A stretch of 64,000 nucleotides of DNA from assembly GCA_963854735.1 (NCBI GenBank), contig OY978104.1, positions 682,001 through 746,000 of the forward strand. The letters run 5' to 3'. The notes under the pieces were generated by a model, which was not told the DNA's origin, made no database searches, and worked only from the letters and a program-made list of their open reading frames with translations. Shown here piece by piece: positions 32,768 to 43,839 of this stretch. Positions within the stretch are counted from its first letter, which is position 1. Each line of letters begins with the position of its first letter. Position numbers and translations under genes: made by a program. The DNA is from Marvania coccoides. Lineage: Eukaryota; Chlorophyta; Trebouxiophyceae; Chlorellales; Chlorellaceae.

Positions 32768-35088
32768 TCACGCGCCAACAGCAGCGACAACCTCCTTGGG
32801 CGCCCCCGTCGCCACTCCCTCTCTTCTCTTCACGCTGCACTTGAGGCCACTTGCCGTGTGAATGGTGGCGCCCGTCGCCATGCCCACCTTGTCCATCGCC
32901 AACTCGAACGTAAACCTGCGCAGCAGCATCGCCGCCGCCACCGTAGCCTCAACCAGCGCAAACTGGTCGCCGATGCACTTCCGGGAGCCGCCACCAAACG
33001 GCAGGAAAGCGAAATCAGCGGCAATTTCATTGGGGTACATGGCAGAGCCCTGCGCCTCGGGGTTGTATCCCGCCCATGCGCCATTGAATGCGGGATTCTC
33101 GAACTTCTCGGAAAAGCGCTCGGGGAAAAACGCATCCGGATCCTTCCACAGGTGCGGGGAGCGGTGGAGGTTCCAGGTGGAGATGAACAGATCTGCGCCC
33201 TTGCCAATGGGGTACCCGTTGGGGTCGCCGTTGAGGCCTGAAGGGAGGACGTCGTCACTCAAGGCACGGCGGATCTGCGCAGAGATGAGGCGAGTGGGTT
33301 AATAAACAGGATGAGAAAACACCGCTGTGGCTTATATTTCTAGATAATACATATTGCTTCACTGCAATAGAGAAAATTGAAGGACATGTAACGTAATTGT
33401 GGTCGGCCTTTTTTTATAAACGTACAAGGATGGGAGGCTGGGGGTAGAGGCGCAGCGACTCGGCTAGCACGGCCTTCAGGTAAGGCATTTTGGCGATGTC
33501 TTCCAGGGCTGCATGGGAGAGAGACAAAGAGTTATTCTTTGGAGCAACTTCAGCTGGATTATATGTTGAAAAAAAAAAGGTCCAGAGAACTCACTTGGCA
33601 TCCTGTCCCCCAGGGCCTCATCCACCTCCGCCACTACCTTGGCCTGCTTTTCAGGGTGGCCCATCAGCAGGTAGAGCGTCCACGTCAGCACTGCAGCGGT
33701 TGTTTCATGCCCAGCAATCAGCATCGTCATCAGATCGTCCCGCAGCTGCTTGGCTTCCAGGTCCGCATCCCGCATGTCCACGAGGAACCGCAGCAGCGAG
33801 GCGTCTTTGACTCGGGAGTAATCCCTGGCTTGTAGCGCCTCCACATCGTCCTCTTGCCGCGTGCGCTTTGCCTGGTTGATGAGACCATCCAGGCACTCGT
33901 TGATGACCGCCAGGTCGCGGTTGAACGCCACCTGCCGCGGCACCACGTAGCGCGCCAGCGGGATGTTCCAGTATGGAATGTAGAAGGTTGAGCGATGCTC
34001 AGCCTCCTTCAAAACCCCGTATACTGCCTGAATGACGGGAGATTGTGTGGTGATGGAACCGAAATCGTAGTTGAACACTCCCAGCCCGATGATGTCCAGC
34101 CCCAGGCTCAGAAACTCCTGCTCCATGTCCAGGACAGGCGCAGCAGCGTTTGAACTCACGGCGGCAGCCACCGCCGCATCCAGCTTCTCCACAGTGTTCG
34201 CGGTGACGCGTCCAAACATCGCTAGAGACGCCTCCAGGTAGGCCTTGTGGAAGGCGGGCACAATGGCCCTGCGGCGCACCTTCCAGGTCTCCAGGTCAGC
34301 GGGGATGAGGCCCTTGCCCATGATGGGCTCTAGGATCTCAGCCAGCACGCCCTTATCGTAGTTGAAGGCGTTGTCTTTCAGGAGGTGCTTGACCACGATG
34401 GGGTCGGAAATGACGATGAAGGCCTTGGGGCCAAACACCAGCTTGAAGACGCCGCCGCTCTCGATAAACCACTTGTACAGCGCCTTGAACAGGGGCTCGT
34501 CGCCTGGAATACAGAATGGATATGGGGGGGAACGGGTTCAGATGATGTTGTTAGGGGCGAAAAAGTACTCGTGAAAAACAGGAAGAAAAGGACAAACAGT
34601 TATCCAGAAAGAACAAGTCAATGTTAGATGGGGTGCACTTATTGAAAAGAAGCACACGTTTGTATTAAAAAATTTGATGGATGAAAACGGTAAACAATAG
34701 TTTAAAGAAACTGACCTGCAAGGTCAGAGAGCTCGCCCTCTGCAACAGGAATGTTGGCGCCTCCGACATCAGGCTGGAAGTAGCCCTGGCTGACATCTGT
34801 CAGCAGACGACTGAGACCGTCATTCAGGTTGCCTTTGCCTCGGTACAGAGCGTACAGCATGGCCAAGGCGCCAGGAGCGAAAAAAGTTGCAACGCCGATG
34901 AGCGTGCCGGTGTCCAAAGCCGCAGCGGTGGTGACAGCGCCGCGGCGGCGGCGGAGAGAGAGCATGCTGCGGCGATGCTGCGGCGACGTGGCAGCGCTGA
35001 AGGGGCGTGGCCAGCGGGGAGAGGCAGCCCTGCCGGAGGACTGCAAGGTGGCACAGCACCCAGGCCGCTGCAGCGCGAATTTTTGCAT
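32768..35088 (-). CDS. CYP97B: Cytochrome P450, CYP97B family
   Basis: Plastid P450 of the carotenoid-hydroxylase clan. Exons (minus) 35088-34716, 34503-33595, 33508-33426 and 33274-32768 encode 623 residues. The N terminus is Arg/Ser/Ala-rich (transit-like). The stretch [20 protein letters not shown] and [22 protein letters not shown] are CYP97B-type. I-helix [13 protein letters not shown]-helix [14 protein letters not shown], and the haem loop [17 protein letters not shown] (Cys about 555) are all intact. CYP97A and CYP97C act on the beta- and epsilon-rings of carotenes; the role of 97B is less clear, so ring specificity is not assigned. Confidence 0.95.
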
Positions 35089-36094
35089 GGTACGAGGTTT
35101 GATTTTATTCAAGATGAGAGTGTGCCAAAATAGAATGCGGTAACAAGTGAGAGGTGGCGAATTGTGGAATAAACAAAGATGCCCAGCTAAAATGTCGCAA
35201 GATTTTATCAAGGAGATGCGCACCCTCACACGACACTATTCGAATAGTAAAAGGTCATAAATGTGCAAAATTGAAGCCATCAGGCTCGGTGGAAATGACG
35301 ATAAGCGTCTGGTTACCTGATAAGCGACGGAGACGAAAAAATCGAAACTGAGAATGAACCGAATCTTTTATTTTATTTGCATTTAATCATTTCTCGCCTG
35401 TCTGGGACGCCAGGAGCAGCTCAAGCATTGTTAGACGTCAAGCTGACGTTAAAAATTTTAATGTTTTTTTTTATATATTTTTTAACTGGAGCTATTCTTA
35501 AATTTGCGAAAGAAGGGCACAATTAGAACAAACTTGTTCAGGTGCATGGATGGGGGCACAGTTCAAACGCGGCTTTGTAGGACATTTGCCCAATCTCAGC
35601 TGTTGACTCCTCCGTTCCCCCCTTTTTATAGGAATTGTTGCTTGTAATCACGGTGGCGAAGGCCATGCTGGTTCCAGTATGATTTCTCATTCAATTGCTA
35701 TCTTTTCGGATGCTATTTAGCAAAATAATCGATTCAAACAAATGTGGCAAGGGCAGCGGCGGCGATTCTGGAGCAGCTCGATAGTGCTCTGCGTACGTGT
35801 GAAAGCTTGTAAAAAACTAGTGCTCTGCGTCGAGTGAAAAATACTTAAAAAATGCTGCATGCGAAGTAGCTTTCGCCAATAATACTGCTTGACATGGGAA
35901 ATCCAGGCTTGGCGAGGACTAGAAAGCTTTTCTGACCTGCTATCTTGCTGCTATCAGTTTATCACGGCCAATTACTCTTTGTAGAAAAATATCTTCAGTC
36001 ATTATTATCAATAGAGTATCACTCCGCTCTTCACTCGCAAAGCGCTCCTTTTTCATTCAGTCGTTATTCTTCTCCATTGAAAATTTAATTGTTA
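35089..36094. other. Intergenic, no gene seen
   Basis: AT-rich; contains the promoter of CYP97B and the 3' UTR of the phosphatase gene. A 13-base direct repeat TAGTGCTCTGCGT occurs at 35782-35794 and 35818-35830. Confidence 0.5.
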
Positions 36095-37765
36095 TCAGAC
36101 GTACAGCACCATCCATCCGCAATTTTTCAGCGTCTCGTTCTTGGTCCCGTTCTTGCACGTCGCCGCAAAATCCTTCCAAAACAGGCTGTGCCCCACTGCT
36201 ACAAACGTTTTCTCTGGCTGCTCCAGCAGCCACTTGCGGAAGGCCTTGATGCGGCGCTGCATGTGTGGCTTGGGCTCCGTAGTCTTGAACTCTTGGCGAT
36301 AGGAGCAGTTGGGATGCTCAGCAGGGTTGGGGTCGTACCACCAGCCGTCTGACAGCTGCGACAGCTGCTCCTGCAGCTGCGGAAACCGCTCACACAGGTC
36401 GGATGGCCGCCTACCAACGTCTCCACTCGTCATCAACCGCTCCGTGATCTCCGGGCGCACATGCACGTTGCCAAAGGGGCCTCCTCCGAAGCCGTCCCCA
36501 CCGCCCAAGTGCAGCATCCCTTGCCTCGCAATCAGCATCGTTTCAATGGCGCGGCTGAGCGGCGAGGTGATCCACACTGCGTCCTCTGGGAGGCGCCAGG
36601 ACCCAACGTCAGCGCGCAGGTCCCTGGCCTGCTGCCGCCCGCGTTTTGTGAGCGGAGCGTCGAAGATGACGGGGTCCTCCCACTTGCTGCCGCTCCTGCT
36701 CACAGCTTCGTTGTACTCCGACTCGCCGTGGCGCACAATGTAGAGCACCTTGCAGTCCTTTTTGGAGCGGAAGATGGGGAACACACCGCAGGGGCCGCCT
36801 GCGCTGCTATTGAGCTGCACGCGGTCCACCGAGTGCACTGCAGGGGTGTGCCCGTTGGCCTCTGCGGGCGCCGATTGCTGATGCACTGCAAGGAGGCCGC
36901 ACGCCAACTCGCCGTGCCGCGCGGGCCGCTCGCAGGTGACCAGAACCTGGTCGGAAGCTGGCGCTGATGCAGACGGGTTGAGCAGGAGGTCGTCGCCAAA
37001 GAGGGAATCGGCCTGGCTCTGGCTGGGCGGTGTGGGGGTGACGTCACCGCGCTGGGACAGCACACGCTCGTAGCAGGGCTGGCTGTGCAGCACAAAGCCG
37101 TCCAGGTCATCATCGGGCACTGGTTGCGATGCTGGTCTTTCTTCTAAAAAGAAAACAGGGTTTACAAAATTAGAACTAGCGCTTGGCGATTTAAAAGTTT
37201 GGAGTGAGCATTGAGAAGGGAATGGGTTGCGGAAGTGTGCTTACTGGTTGTGCGCTCGACAGAGCGGAGCTCCATGGGGGTCTCCAAGGACTGCTGCACG
37301 AACCGCCGCTGCAAGCTCTGTAGCAGTGAGGTGCCCAGTTGGACCTTGCCTACTGCTGCGGTGGTGGCTTGCGCCGCAGCACGGCCGCCTGAGGTGGGAA
37401 GGCCTGTGGGGAGCAGGCCGACAGCTGCACACACACACAAAGACGCAAGGATCAATCGACAGGCAATCCAAAGGCAGTGCGATGCCGGAAAGTGAATGGA
37501 TGAGCCAATTTACCTGGGGTTTTGCTCGGCAAGGCGTCCTCCAGCGGGATGTCTTTCGACATCGGGCTGCCAGCTGTCTCAGATTCATCCTGCACTATCT
37601 GCGGCATCCCCGTTCCGAGTTGAAGATGAGTATGGTGTGAATCGCAGGAGGGGGCCAACGTGTAAACCTTACCTGCTCTGAGACCTCTATGCTCGTGTGA
37701 AGGCAATAGTCGATGCAGCTTTTTTGCCGCTTGAGGGGCCGTTCCGCCGAAATTGGTCGCTGCAT
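36095..37765 (-). CDS. Histidine phosphatase (phosphoglycerate-mutase-like) protein
   Basis: Exons (minus) 37765-37673, 37598-37514, 37424-37245 and 37143-36095 encode 468 residues. The catalytic domain starts at about residue 255 with VLYIVRHGESEYNEAV (phosphohistidine His in RHG), followed by DAPLTKRGRQQA, WITSPLSRAIETMLIA, the acid/base region near VRPEITERL, and VAVGHSLFWKDF with the second catalytic His. The about 250 residues before it are Ser/Thr/Pro/Gln-rich without a recognised domain. The substrate is unknown; plant relatives of this branch are annotated as phosphoglycerate mutase-like. The first two exons are inferred from frame and splice signals only. Divergent from the H2B-like gene. 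Confidence 0.8.
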
Positions 37766-38081
37766 CGACGTGTGTGTTCAATGTGATAGCTATCTACAGC
37801 GGACTGGAGCCCTATTCGATCCGCGGTCCTTCCCTCATCTCGCTCCAAACCGCTTGGGTTCGCATCATCGTTGAGCTCCTCGGGACAAGATTCGGTGCAC
37901 CGGTCGACTGCTGGTTTTTGTTGATATACATTTAGGCAATGCGGACAGGCAACAAGGCCAATGGCTCCATTTGCTTTGCGACCAAGCGTCCCATGCTGTG
38001 CTGTGCCCAACTTTGGCAACGATATTTTAATACGCTTTCGACAGAAACGCTTGCGCAGGCCACAAATTTGAATTTGAAGCC
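37766..38081. promoter_or_regulatory. Divergent promoter region of the histidine phosphatase and H2B-like genes
   Basis: 316 bp between outward-facing start codons. Frames on both strands are partly open here but lack codon bias. No motif assigned. Confidence 0.4.
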
Positions 38082-38870
38082 ATGGAACCAGGCACTGCTG
38101 AGCCCGCGGCGCCGGGTGCTGCCCAACCCGTGCCAGAGTCCCTACATGCTGCAAAACATCAAGAAGCACGCATTGAAGACGTGCCAGAGGCAAATGAGGG
38201 CAAGGACGACACTGAGATGAACAATTGGATCAATGACATGCTGCACCGCGTGCAACCCGATGCAGAAATCGCCCCCGACTCGGTGAAGGTCAGTTTTGAG
38301 CTCCAGTTTTTTTCAATTTTCCAATTGAAATATTTATACTGGTGCACCATGGTGGGAGTGGCGCGCCTGGAGCGGGAGAGTTGGGCAAGACGCTCGCACG
38401 CAAGGAGAAGTTGCATCTGAGGAAGAAGCCAGCAGTAGCACAGCTGCTGGGGGCGTTTGGGCTTGCTGGCATACGGGTGGCAAGCTGACTATAGCGCATT
38501 AGACGGTTTCCTGGTGGCTGGCAATTAACTTGAACACGAGTTCTAATTTACTCTCTCTTTCATCTCTGTCCAGGCCCTGACTGATATGCTCGACGGGATC
38601 ACGGCGCGTGTGCTCGAAGAGGCTACTCGCATCAGCCGCGGCGGGGACGATGCCCCATCGTCATCTTCCCGACGACAGCAAGCTCTCACGAGTCTCGACA
38701 TCCACCAAGCCATTAAAAAATTGCTGCCTGGGGAGCCAGGGGACCAGCTGCGGCCCTACCTGCCAGCCGTGACGAAGCAAGCTTGGCATATGGACAAGCA
38801 GAGCTTAAAGGGAATCAAACAAAAGAAGCGGAAGATGCAAGAAAATGAAAACGACACGCCCCCTGAATAA
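38082..38870 (+). CDS. Divergent histone H2B-like protein
   Basis: Exons 38082-38288 and 38574-38870 encode 167 residues. From about residue 47 the sequence follows H2B: NNWINDMLHRVQPDAEIAP aligns with the alpha-1/L1 region (LKQVHPDTGIS), SVKALTDMLDGITARVLEEA with the long alpha-2, TSLDIHQAIKKLLPGE with the ITSREIQTAVRLLLPGEL block, and AVTKQ with AVTKY. The N-terminal tail is acidic (Glu/Pro/Ala) instead of Lys-rich, and a basic tail (KQKKRKMQENEN) follows the fold. Canonical algal H2B genes usually have Lys-rich N tails; this one has an intron inside alpha-2. It could be an H2B variant or another histone-fold subunit (for example of a transcription complex); the LLPGE block favours H2B ancestry. 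Confidence 0.7.
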
Positions 38871-38991
38871 ATGAAAATGAAGTGGCCCCTGAATAGAGGT
38901 AGTAATGCTGATGATTTAGGATCCTATTAATTTTATTTACAAACATGAAACTATTATAATAATATACATTGCGTTTATATAAAATTTAACT

Positions 38992-38996
38992 TGTAA
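38992..38996 (+). terminator. Candidate TGTAA poly(A) signal of the H2B-like gene
   Basis: TGTAA is the usual poly(A) signal in core chlorophytes and lies about 120 bp after the stop. A minus-strand copy (TTACA on plus, 38937-38941) is placed suitably for the convergent phosphatase gene. Confidence 0.45.
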
Positions 38997-39013
38997 ATTA
39001 GATTTGCTTCACG

Positions 39014-40422
39014 TCACCAGTCCATTGCAGCGAAAAGACGCGGGGCGAGCTCACACACTGCAAAACCAATACCAGCATAAGCAAAAAATCGTGACGTAAA
39101 CTCCACGTCGTACGGCCGCCCTCTGGGGCTGTGGGGCAGTTCTTTTAGGGTTGGATCGTTCATTTTTTCTGGCTTGCATTGATTATGCACCGGGGGCTGC
39201 CACAGCTTGCGCAAGGCCCGCGGGAAAAAACTGTACGCTGTGGGCAGCACAGCATACGCAGCAGCTCTCGACGCCTCCTTGCACGCCAGCACCAGTCCGA
39301 ACCCTGCTGCCAGGCGCCGCAAAATCCAAAACAACGACTTGGCGCGAATTGCCTCTATTGTAATGGTGGGCGTGAAGAAAAAGGGGCATCTGCTGACCCC
39401 TGCCACCACCCCAAACATGACTCCCATGAAGCTGGTAGAAAATTCAAAAGTAGGCGTGGAATCCTTGGGCTTTGGGTGCAGCCGAAGAAACACAAGCGAT
39501 ATGAGCGCTGCCAAGCCTATCGCTTCCTCTGAGCTAAGCTGCAGCACCCAGAAGTTCACCGCAGGCTCAATGCTGATGAAGGTGGTCACCACGGTCAGCC
39601 CGGCCACTCCGCCCGCCAGGATGTCGATGGGGGTGTGCACGCCCAAATAAATCCGAGAAGCGGCAATCCAGGCCACCCACAGCATCACCGCAGCGTACGC
39701 AAGTACGGCGGTGCTGTCGCTGAGTAGCTTTTGCTCGTGCAGGTAATGGCACGCGTAGAAGTTGAGGCACAGGGAGTTCATGGTGTGACTGGACGGCAGG
39801 CCGTACTCTTTAGCATTGACAGTGGCTTCCTCAGAGCCCTGGCCTAGGTAGGCGAGCTTTTGGCGCCCAAATTTAACGCCCATGGGCCGTGGGGCGGACA
39901 CCAAGTCTTTCATTGCGTTTCCGACGTACAGCGTGAGCGTCATGAGGACCACCAGGTGCCAGCCCAGCTCAGAGAGGCCCAGCCAAATGACGCATGGCAG
40001 GAACGAGCCCTGAATGCATGGGTTTAGAGCAAAGCGTTGGAAATGCAAGAGTTTCTGAGCCGTTCTTTCTGATTCGTTGTTTTATTCTTGTTTGTTAACG
40101 ACAAGGATAAGAGGTAAGGAGAACAGGAGAGAAGAGAAAAAATTAAAGAAAAACTTACGTAAAATGCGACACTGACGCTGTGGCTTGAGTGTTCAAACAG
40201 TGTGGTCAGCCAGGGCCGCTTCCAGCGCTGGGCAGCTGCAACGACTTCAAGGCCGCTTTCCACAAAAAGGACCACCCAAGGGCGGACTATCTGGCGGACG
40301 GGGGCATGAAGGGGCGGGATGCAACAGAAGACGATGAACAGGGAGACCAGGCACACGCAGACGATCTGGAAAGTTGCTATGGCGGTGGTCTCGAAGAGGA
40401 CGGGAACCAGGGAAGACAGCAT
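39014..40422 (-). CDS. PAP2-type long-chain-base-phosphate phosphatase (LPPD / Lcb3-like)
   Basis: Exons (minus) 40422-40159 and 40009-39014 encode 419 residues. PAP2 motif C1 is KDLVSAPRP, C2 is GLPSSHTMNS and C3 is SRIYLGVHTPIDI; all catalytic residues are present. At least seven hydrophobic segments surround them. LVSAPRP with KEYGLPSSHTMNSL is the form found in yeast Lcb3 and plant LPPdelta, which dephosphorylate sphingoid-base phosphates in the ER, rather than general phosphatidate phosphatases. The start is the first ATG of the first exon; the frame is open upstream. Divergent from PheRS beta over 370 bp. Confidence 0.9.
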
Positions 40423-40792
40423 AGCCGCTGCTGCAGGGGGGGTGGTCGATTGCGTGTCGCAAACGCGGCGCGACTGGAATATCAAGGAGTGTGGGCCAAG
40501 CTCGTCACCTGGCCCTCAGAGGGTTAGAATAATTGAAACAGATCATAAAGGACAATTATGTTAGAACTAGAAGATTTCGAGCTAAGATCACAGTGGCTGC
40601 ATGTATAGTTAAGTTTTAAGCGTAACCCCTCCGTAAAACAAGTCATTTTGCTTCACATGTGTTGGCCGTGCGCAGCGTGATGTGGATTTTAGGCTGCGGC
40701 CGCTTGAAAAAGCGCCGAGCTTACCCGTGCACCATCGCCCATTATTTTTAATCAAATCAGGTGGACGGTGACGCGCTGCGTTAGCTGCCACC
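40423..40792. promoter_or_regulatory. Divergent promoter region of the PAP2 phosphatase and FARSB
   Basis: 370 bp between outward-facing starts. The FARSB ATG has a good context (GCCACCATGC). No specific element recognised. Confidence 0.4.
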
Positions 40793-42826
40793 ATGCCTGT
40801 TGTCGGCGTGAACAGAGACAAGCTCTTTGAGGCACTGGGCCAAACTTACAGTGAGTAGCGAGATACTCGAACGACACTTGCATGTCGACTGATCTCACCC
40901 GTTCATTTATTCCCCTGCAGCCGAAGAGGAGTTTGAGGAGCTGTGCTTCGAGTATGGCATCGAGCTTGACGATGTGGTGAGTTTTTTTCGTGCGGTTTTT
41001 GCGCCCGCTTACCGTCCATATGCTATTCCAAAACTAACCAAGCACCCCCGCCGCCATCAACAATTACTCAGACCTCGGAGAAGGAGATGCTGGCCAAAGA
41101 GAAGGCGGCATCTGCAAACACCGCCGCCGAGATGGAGGTCGCCAGCGAGGACGTCATCTACAAGATTGACATCCCCGCCAACCGGTACGACATGCTGTGC
41201 TTGGAGGGCATCGCCCGCGCCCTCAACATCTTCCGCGGCAAACTTCCTTCCCCCGCGTACACCCTCGCCGACATGACCGGGCGCCAGGTGCAGCGCATGA
41301 TCGTGCGCCCTGAGACCGCCCTGGTGCGGCCCTTTGTGGTTTGCTCCATTCTGCGGGGCGTGCGCTTCGACTCTGTGCGCTACGCCTCGTTCATTGACCT
41401 GCAGGACAAACTGCACCAAAACCTGTGCAGGCAACGCACGCTGGTGGCCATCGGCACGCATGATCTGGCCACTGTGCAGGGTCCCTTCACCTACGAAGCG
41501 CTGCCCCCCGAGGACATCCGCTTCGTGCCGTTGAAGCACACGAGGGAGTTCCAGGCACGAGAGCTGTTGGACCACTACCTGGCCAACGACCAGAAGCTGA
41601 AGCGCTTTGTGCCCATCATTCGTGACTCCCTGGTTTACCCCGTAATTATGGACGCCAACCGCACCGTGCTGTCCCTCCCCCCCATCATCAACGGCGCCCA
41701 CTCGGCAATCTCGCTGGAAACGCGCGACGTGTTCATCGAGTGCACCGCCACCGACCTGACGAAAGCCAAGGTGGTGCTCAACACCGTGGTCTCCATGTTC
41801 TCGCAGTACTGCGAGAGGCCGTTTGAGATTGAGCCGGTGGAGGTGGTCGACGCTTTGGGCGCCACCCACGTCTACCCTAACCTCAGCACGCGCAGCATGG
41901 CTGTCTCCATGGACTACATCAACTCCTGCACCGGTCTGGCGCTGGCCGCCGACCAGGCGGCCCCCCTGCTCAGCAAAATGCAGCTCAACGCGGAGCCCGC
42001 TGCCGGGGGCGCCGAGGTGAAGGTGGAGGTGCCAGTGACCCGAAGTGACGTGCTGCACGCGTGCGATGTGATGGAGGACGTGGCCATTGCCTACGGGTAC
42101 AATAATCTGACTCGGAGGGTGCCTAAAACTGTGACGGTGGGGCGGGAGCTGCCGTTGAACCAGCTGTGTGAGCTGCTGAGGCTAGAGTGCGCGATGGCGG
42201 GGTTCACCGAGATCCTCACCTGGGCACTGTGCTCCCGTGCGGAGGTGTTTGACAAGCTGCGCCTGCCTGACGGCGGCAAGGAAGCGGCAGTGTCCATCGG
42301 GAACCCCGCCACTGCTGAGTTTGAAGTGTGCAGGCCGTCTTTATTGTCGGGCGCACTCAAGACGCTGGGCGCCAACAAGGACGCCCCCCTCCCGGTGAAG
42401 CTGTTCGAGGTGTCTGACGTGATTTTGGTGGACAGCTCGGCGGACGTTGGCGCGGTGAACAACCGCCGCTTGGTGGCGGTAAACTGCGACAAGAGCAGCG
42501 GGTTCGAGGTGATCCACGGGCTGCTCAATCGCGTGATGGAGATGCTGCGGGTGCCGCTGGTCGGGGACGAGGACCCCGAGGCGGTGCGAATGCAGGCGCG
42601 GTACGGCGGCGGTTATGAGTGGAGGGCGGAAGACAGCGAGACGTTCTTCCCCGGCAGGCACGCGGCGGTGTACGCCAAAGGGCAGCGGGTGGGCCGCTTC
42701 GGCGTGGTGCACCCCGAGGTGCTTGCCGCCTTTGACATTCAGCACCCGGTGGCGGCGCTTGAGCTGGAGCTGGAACCCTTTTGCTTTGACCAGTTTTACG
42801 GGCCGCTGCCCACGCGCATGTTGTGA
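40793..42826 (+). CDS. FARSB: Cytosolic phenylalanyl-tRNA synthetase, beta subunit
   Basis: Forms the alpha2-beta2 enzyme that charges tRNA-Phe. Exons 40793-40850, 40921-40976 and 41072-42826 encode 622 residues. The N terminus MPVVGVNRDKLFEALGQTYT and EEFEELCFEYGIELDDV is the eukaryotic/archaeal start. Then IDIPANRYDMLCLEGIARAL, the B3/4 tRNA-editing region (LPPIINGAHSAISLETRDVFIECTATD), the B5 domain (VTRSDVLHACDVMEDVAIAYGYNN), and the core with GNPATAEFEVCRPSLLSGALK and FGVVHPEVLAAFDI. Order and length match the eukaryotic cytosolic form, not the longer bacterial or organellar type. Two TGTAA motifs follow the stop at 42858 and 42865. Confidence 0.97.
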
Positions 42827-43128
42827 TATATTCACGGTTTTTTTCTTCATGTACTGCTGTAAAGTGTAATTGTGTTTTGCCCTTGCTTATTAAAAAAACA
42901 AACATATTAGTTTTCACTTATTAATGTACGCTGCTGAGAAAAGAACGCATGCATCGCGAACTCGTCACGAAGCTACGAAGCTTGGCAGGAGAAGGGAAGA
43001 AAAGGAAAGGAAGCACAATATTGATTAATGCTTTCTCCTCGATCTTTATTGTCTTGTCGATTTCAAAAAGATACACAGACGCTACGTATTTTTGCGGATT
43101 TTTCGCAGAGGTAAACTGCTGGAAAAAA
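42827..43128. other. Spacer between FARSB and SELENOW
   Basis: 302 bp holding the FARSB 3' end and the SELENOW promoter. An open frame upstream of the SELENOW start (from 42949) has no family similarity and is read as untranslated. Confidence 0.5.
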
Positions 43129-43618
43129 ATGGGGTGCTTCCCCTCAAAAAGCAAGGCCGCTGATGTTGCACCTGGAGCCGTGCACGTTCAAGTCGTCTAT
43201 TGCGGAGGCTGACACGGTGAGCATTTTTTTGCAGATGATTTGCGTCTTTGGCGAAGAACAATCTTCATTCTAATCTGATCTCGATCAGCTCCACTGCCAA
43301 AATACCAAGTGCCGCCCACTATTTCCGTCAATTTCACGCCCTCGTATTGCTCTCTTGTTGCGTGCAGCCTTTGCCAGAAAGTACCATGAGCTGTCCCGGG
43401 CGGTAGAAGTTCGCTTCCCAGGGGCTCCTGTGGTGCTCTCCGGTCAGCCAACTCCACATCACACAGGCTGGTTTGAAGTGACGGTAGATGGAAAGCTAGC
43501 GTTCTCGTCGAAGGCGGGAATGGGCAAGTTTGACTCGGAGGCAAAGAGGGAACGCGTTCTGGTGGCGATTGGGGAGGCTCTAGAGTCCAAGCAAGCCACA
43601 GCCGCCGCTACTGCATAG
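43129..43618 (+). CDS. SELENOW: Selenoprotein W, in-frame UGA read as selenocysteine
   Basis: Small thioredoxin-like redox protein. Exons 43129-43216 and 43368-43618 encode 112 residues if TGA at 43210-43212 is Sec (residue 28). Before it: VHVQVVYCGG, the first strand and the CxxU motif (C25-G-G-U28). After the splice: AFARKYHELSRAVEVRFPGA and then GWFEVTVDGKLAFSSKAGMG with KFDSEAKRERVLVAIGEAL, the complete Rdx/SelW fold. Without read-through the protein would be 27 residues, and the downstream exon has no plausible own start. A SECIS candidate lies in the 3' UTR. The Sec codon is four bases before the intron donor (GTGAGC). The start MGCFPSKSK carries a Gly2-Cys3 N-myristoylation/palmitoylation-like motif. 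Sec incorporation is inferred. Confidence 0.9.
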
Positions 43619-43654
43619 AGAAGAGGGTGAACAGAAGAGCTGCATGCGCTTTGA

Positions 43655-43725
43655 AAGATGCCTTATGACGGGTGGCGCACCACTGTCTACAAATGGCCAT
43701 GCGCTGCCCCGAAACTTTACATTTC
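43655..43725 (+). promoter_or_regulatory. Candidate SECIS element in the SELENOW 3' UTR
   Basis: Starts about 37 bases after the stop. The 5' core ATGA (43665-43668) and 3' core CGAA (43710-43713) can form the tandem G-A quartet. Between them GGGTGGCGCA and TGCGCTGCCC pair over ten base pairs, including one U-G and one G-U. The apical loop begins with CC, 11 bases after ATGA, where most SECIS elements have AA; some animal SECIS (SelM, SelO) also use CC. A weak lower stem (GATG with CATT) lies outside the core. Confidence 0.75.
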
Positions 43726-43770
43726 AAATGAGCAAAACGGCTTTCTTAATGTTGGGTTTTAATAATTAAA

Positions 43771-43775
43771 TGTAA
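43771..43775 (+). terminator. Candidate TGTAA poly(A) signal of SELENOW
   Basis: Lies downstream of the SECIS candidate, so a transcript ending here would include the whole element. Confidence 0.5.
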
Positions 43776-43839
43776 GATTATACACGGTTGTCTACAAGTT
43801 TAGAGCTGAGGAACAAATAATTCGACGTTTTTTCTACCC

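Noticed and set aside
37687..38193. 168-codon minus-strand frame spanning the divergent promoter and the H2B-like exon
   Set aside because: Overlaps the plus-strand histone exon, shows no codon bias in its intergenic half, and matches nothing.
41057..42058. 333-codon minus-strand frame opposite FARSB
   Set aside because: Same type of antisense shadow; the plus-strand protein is unambiguous.
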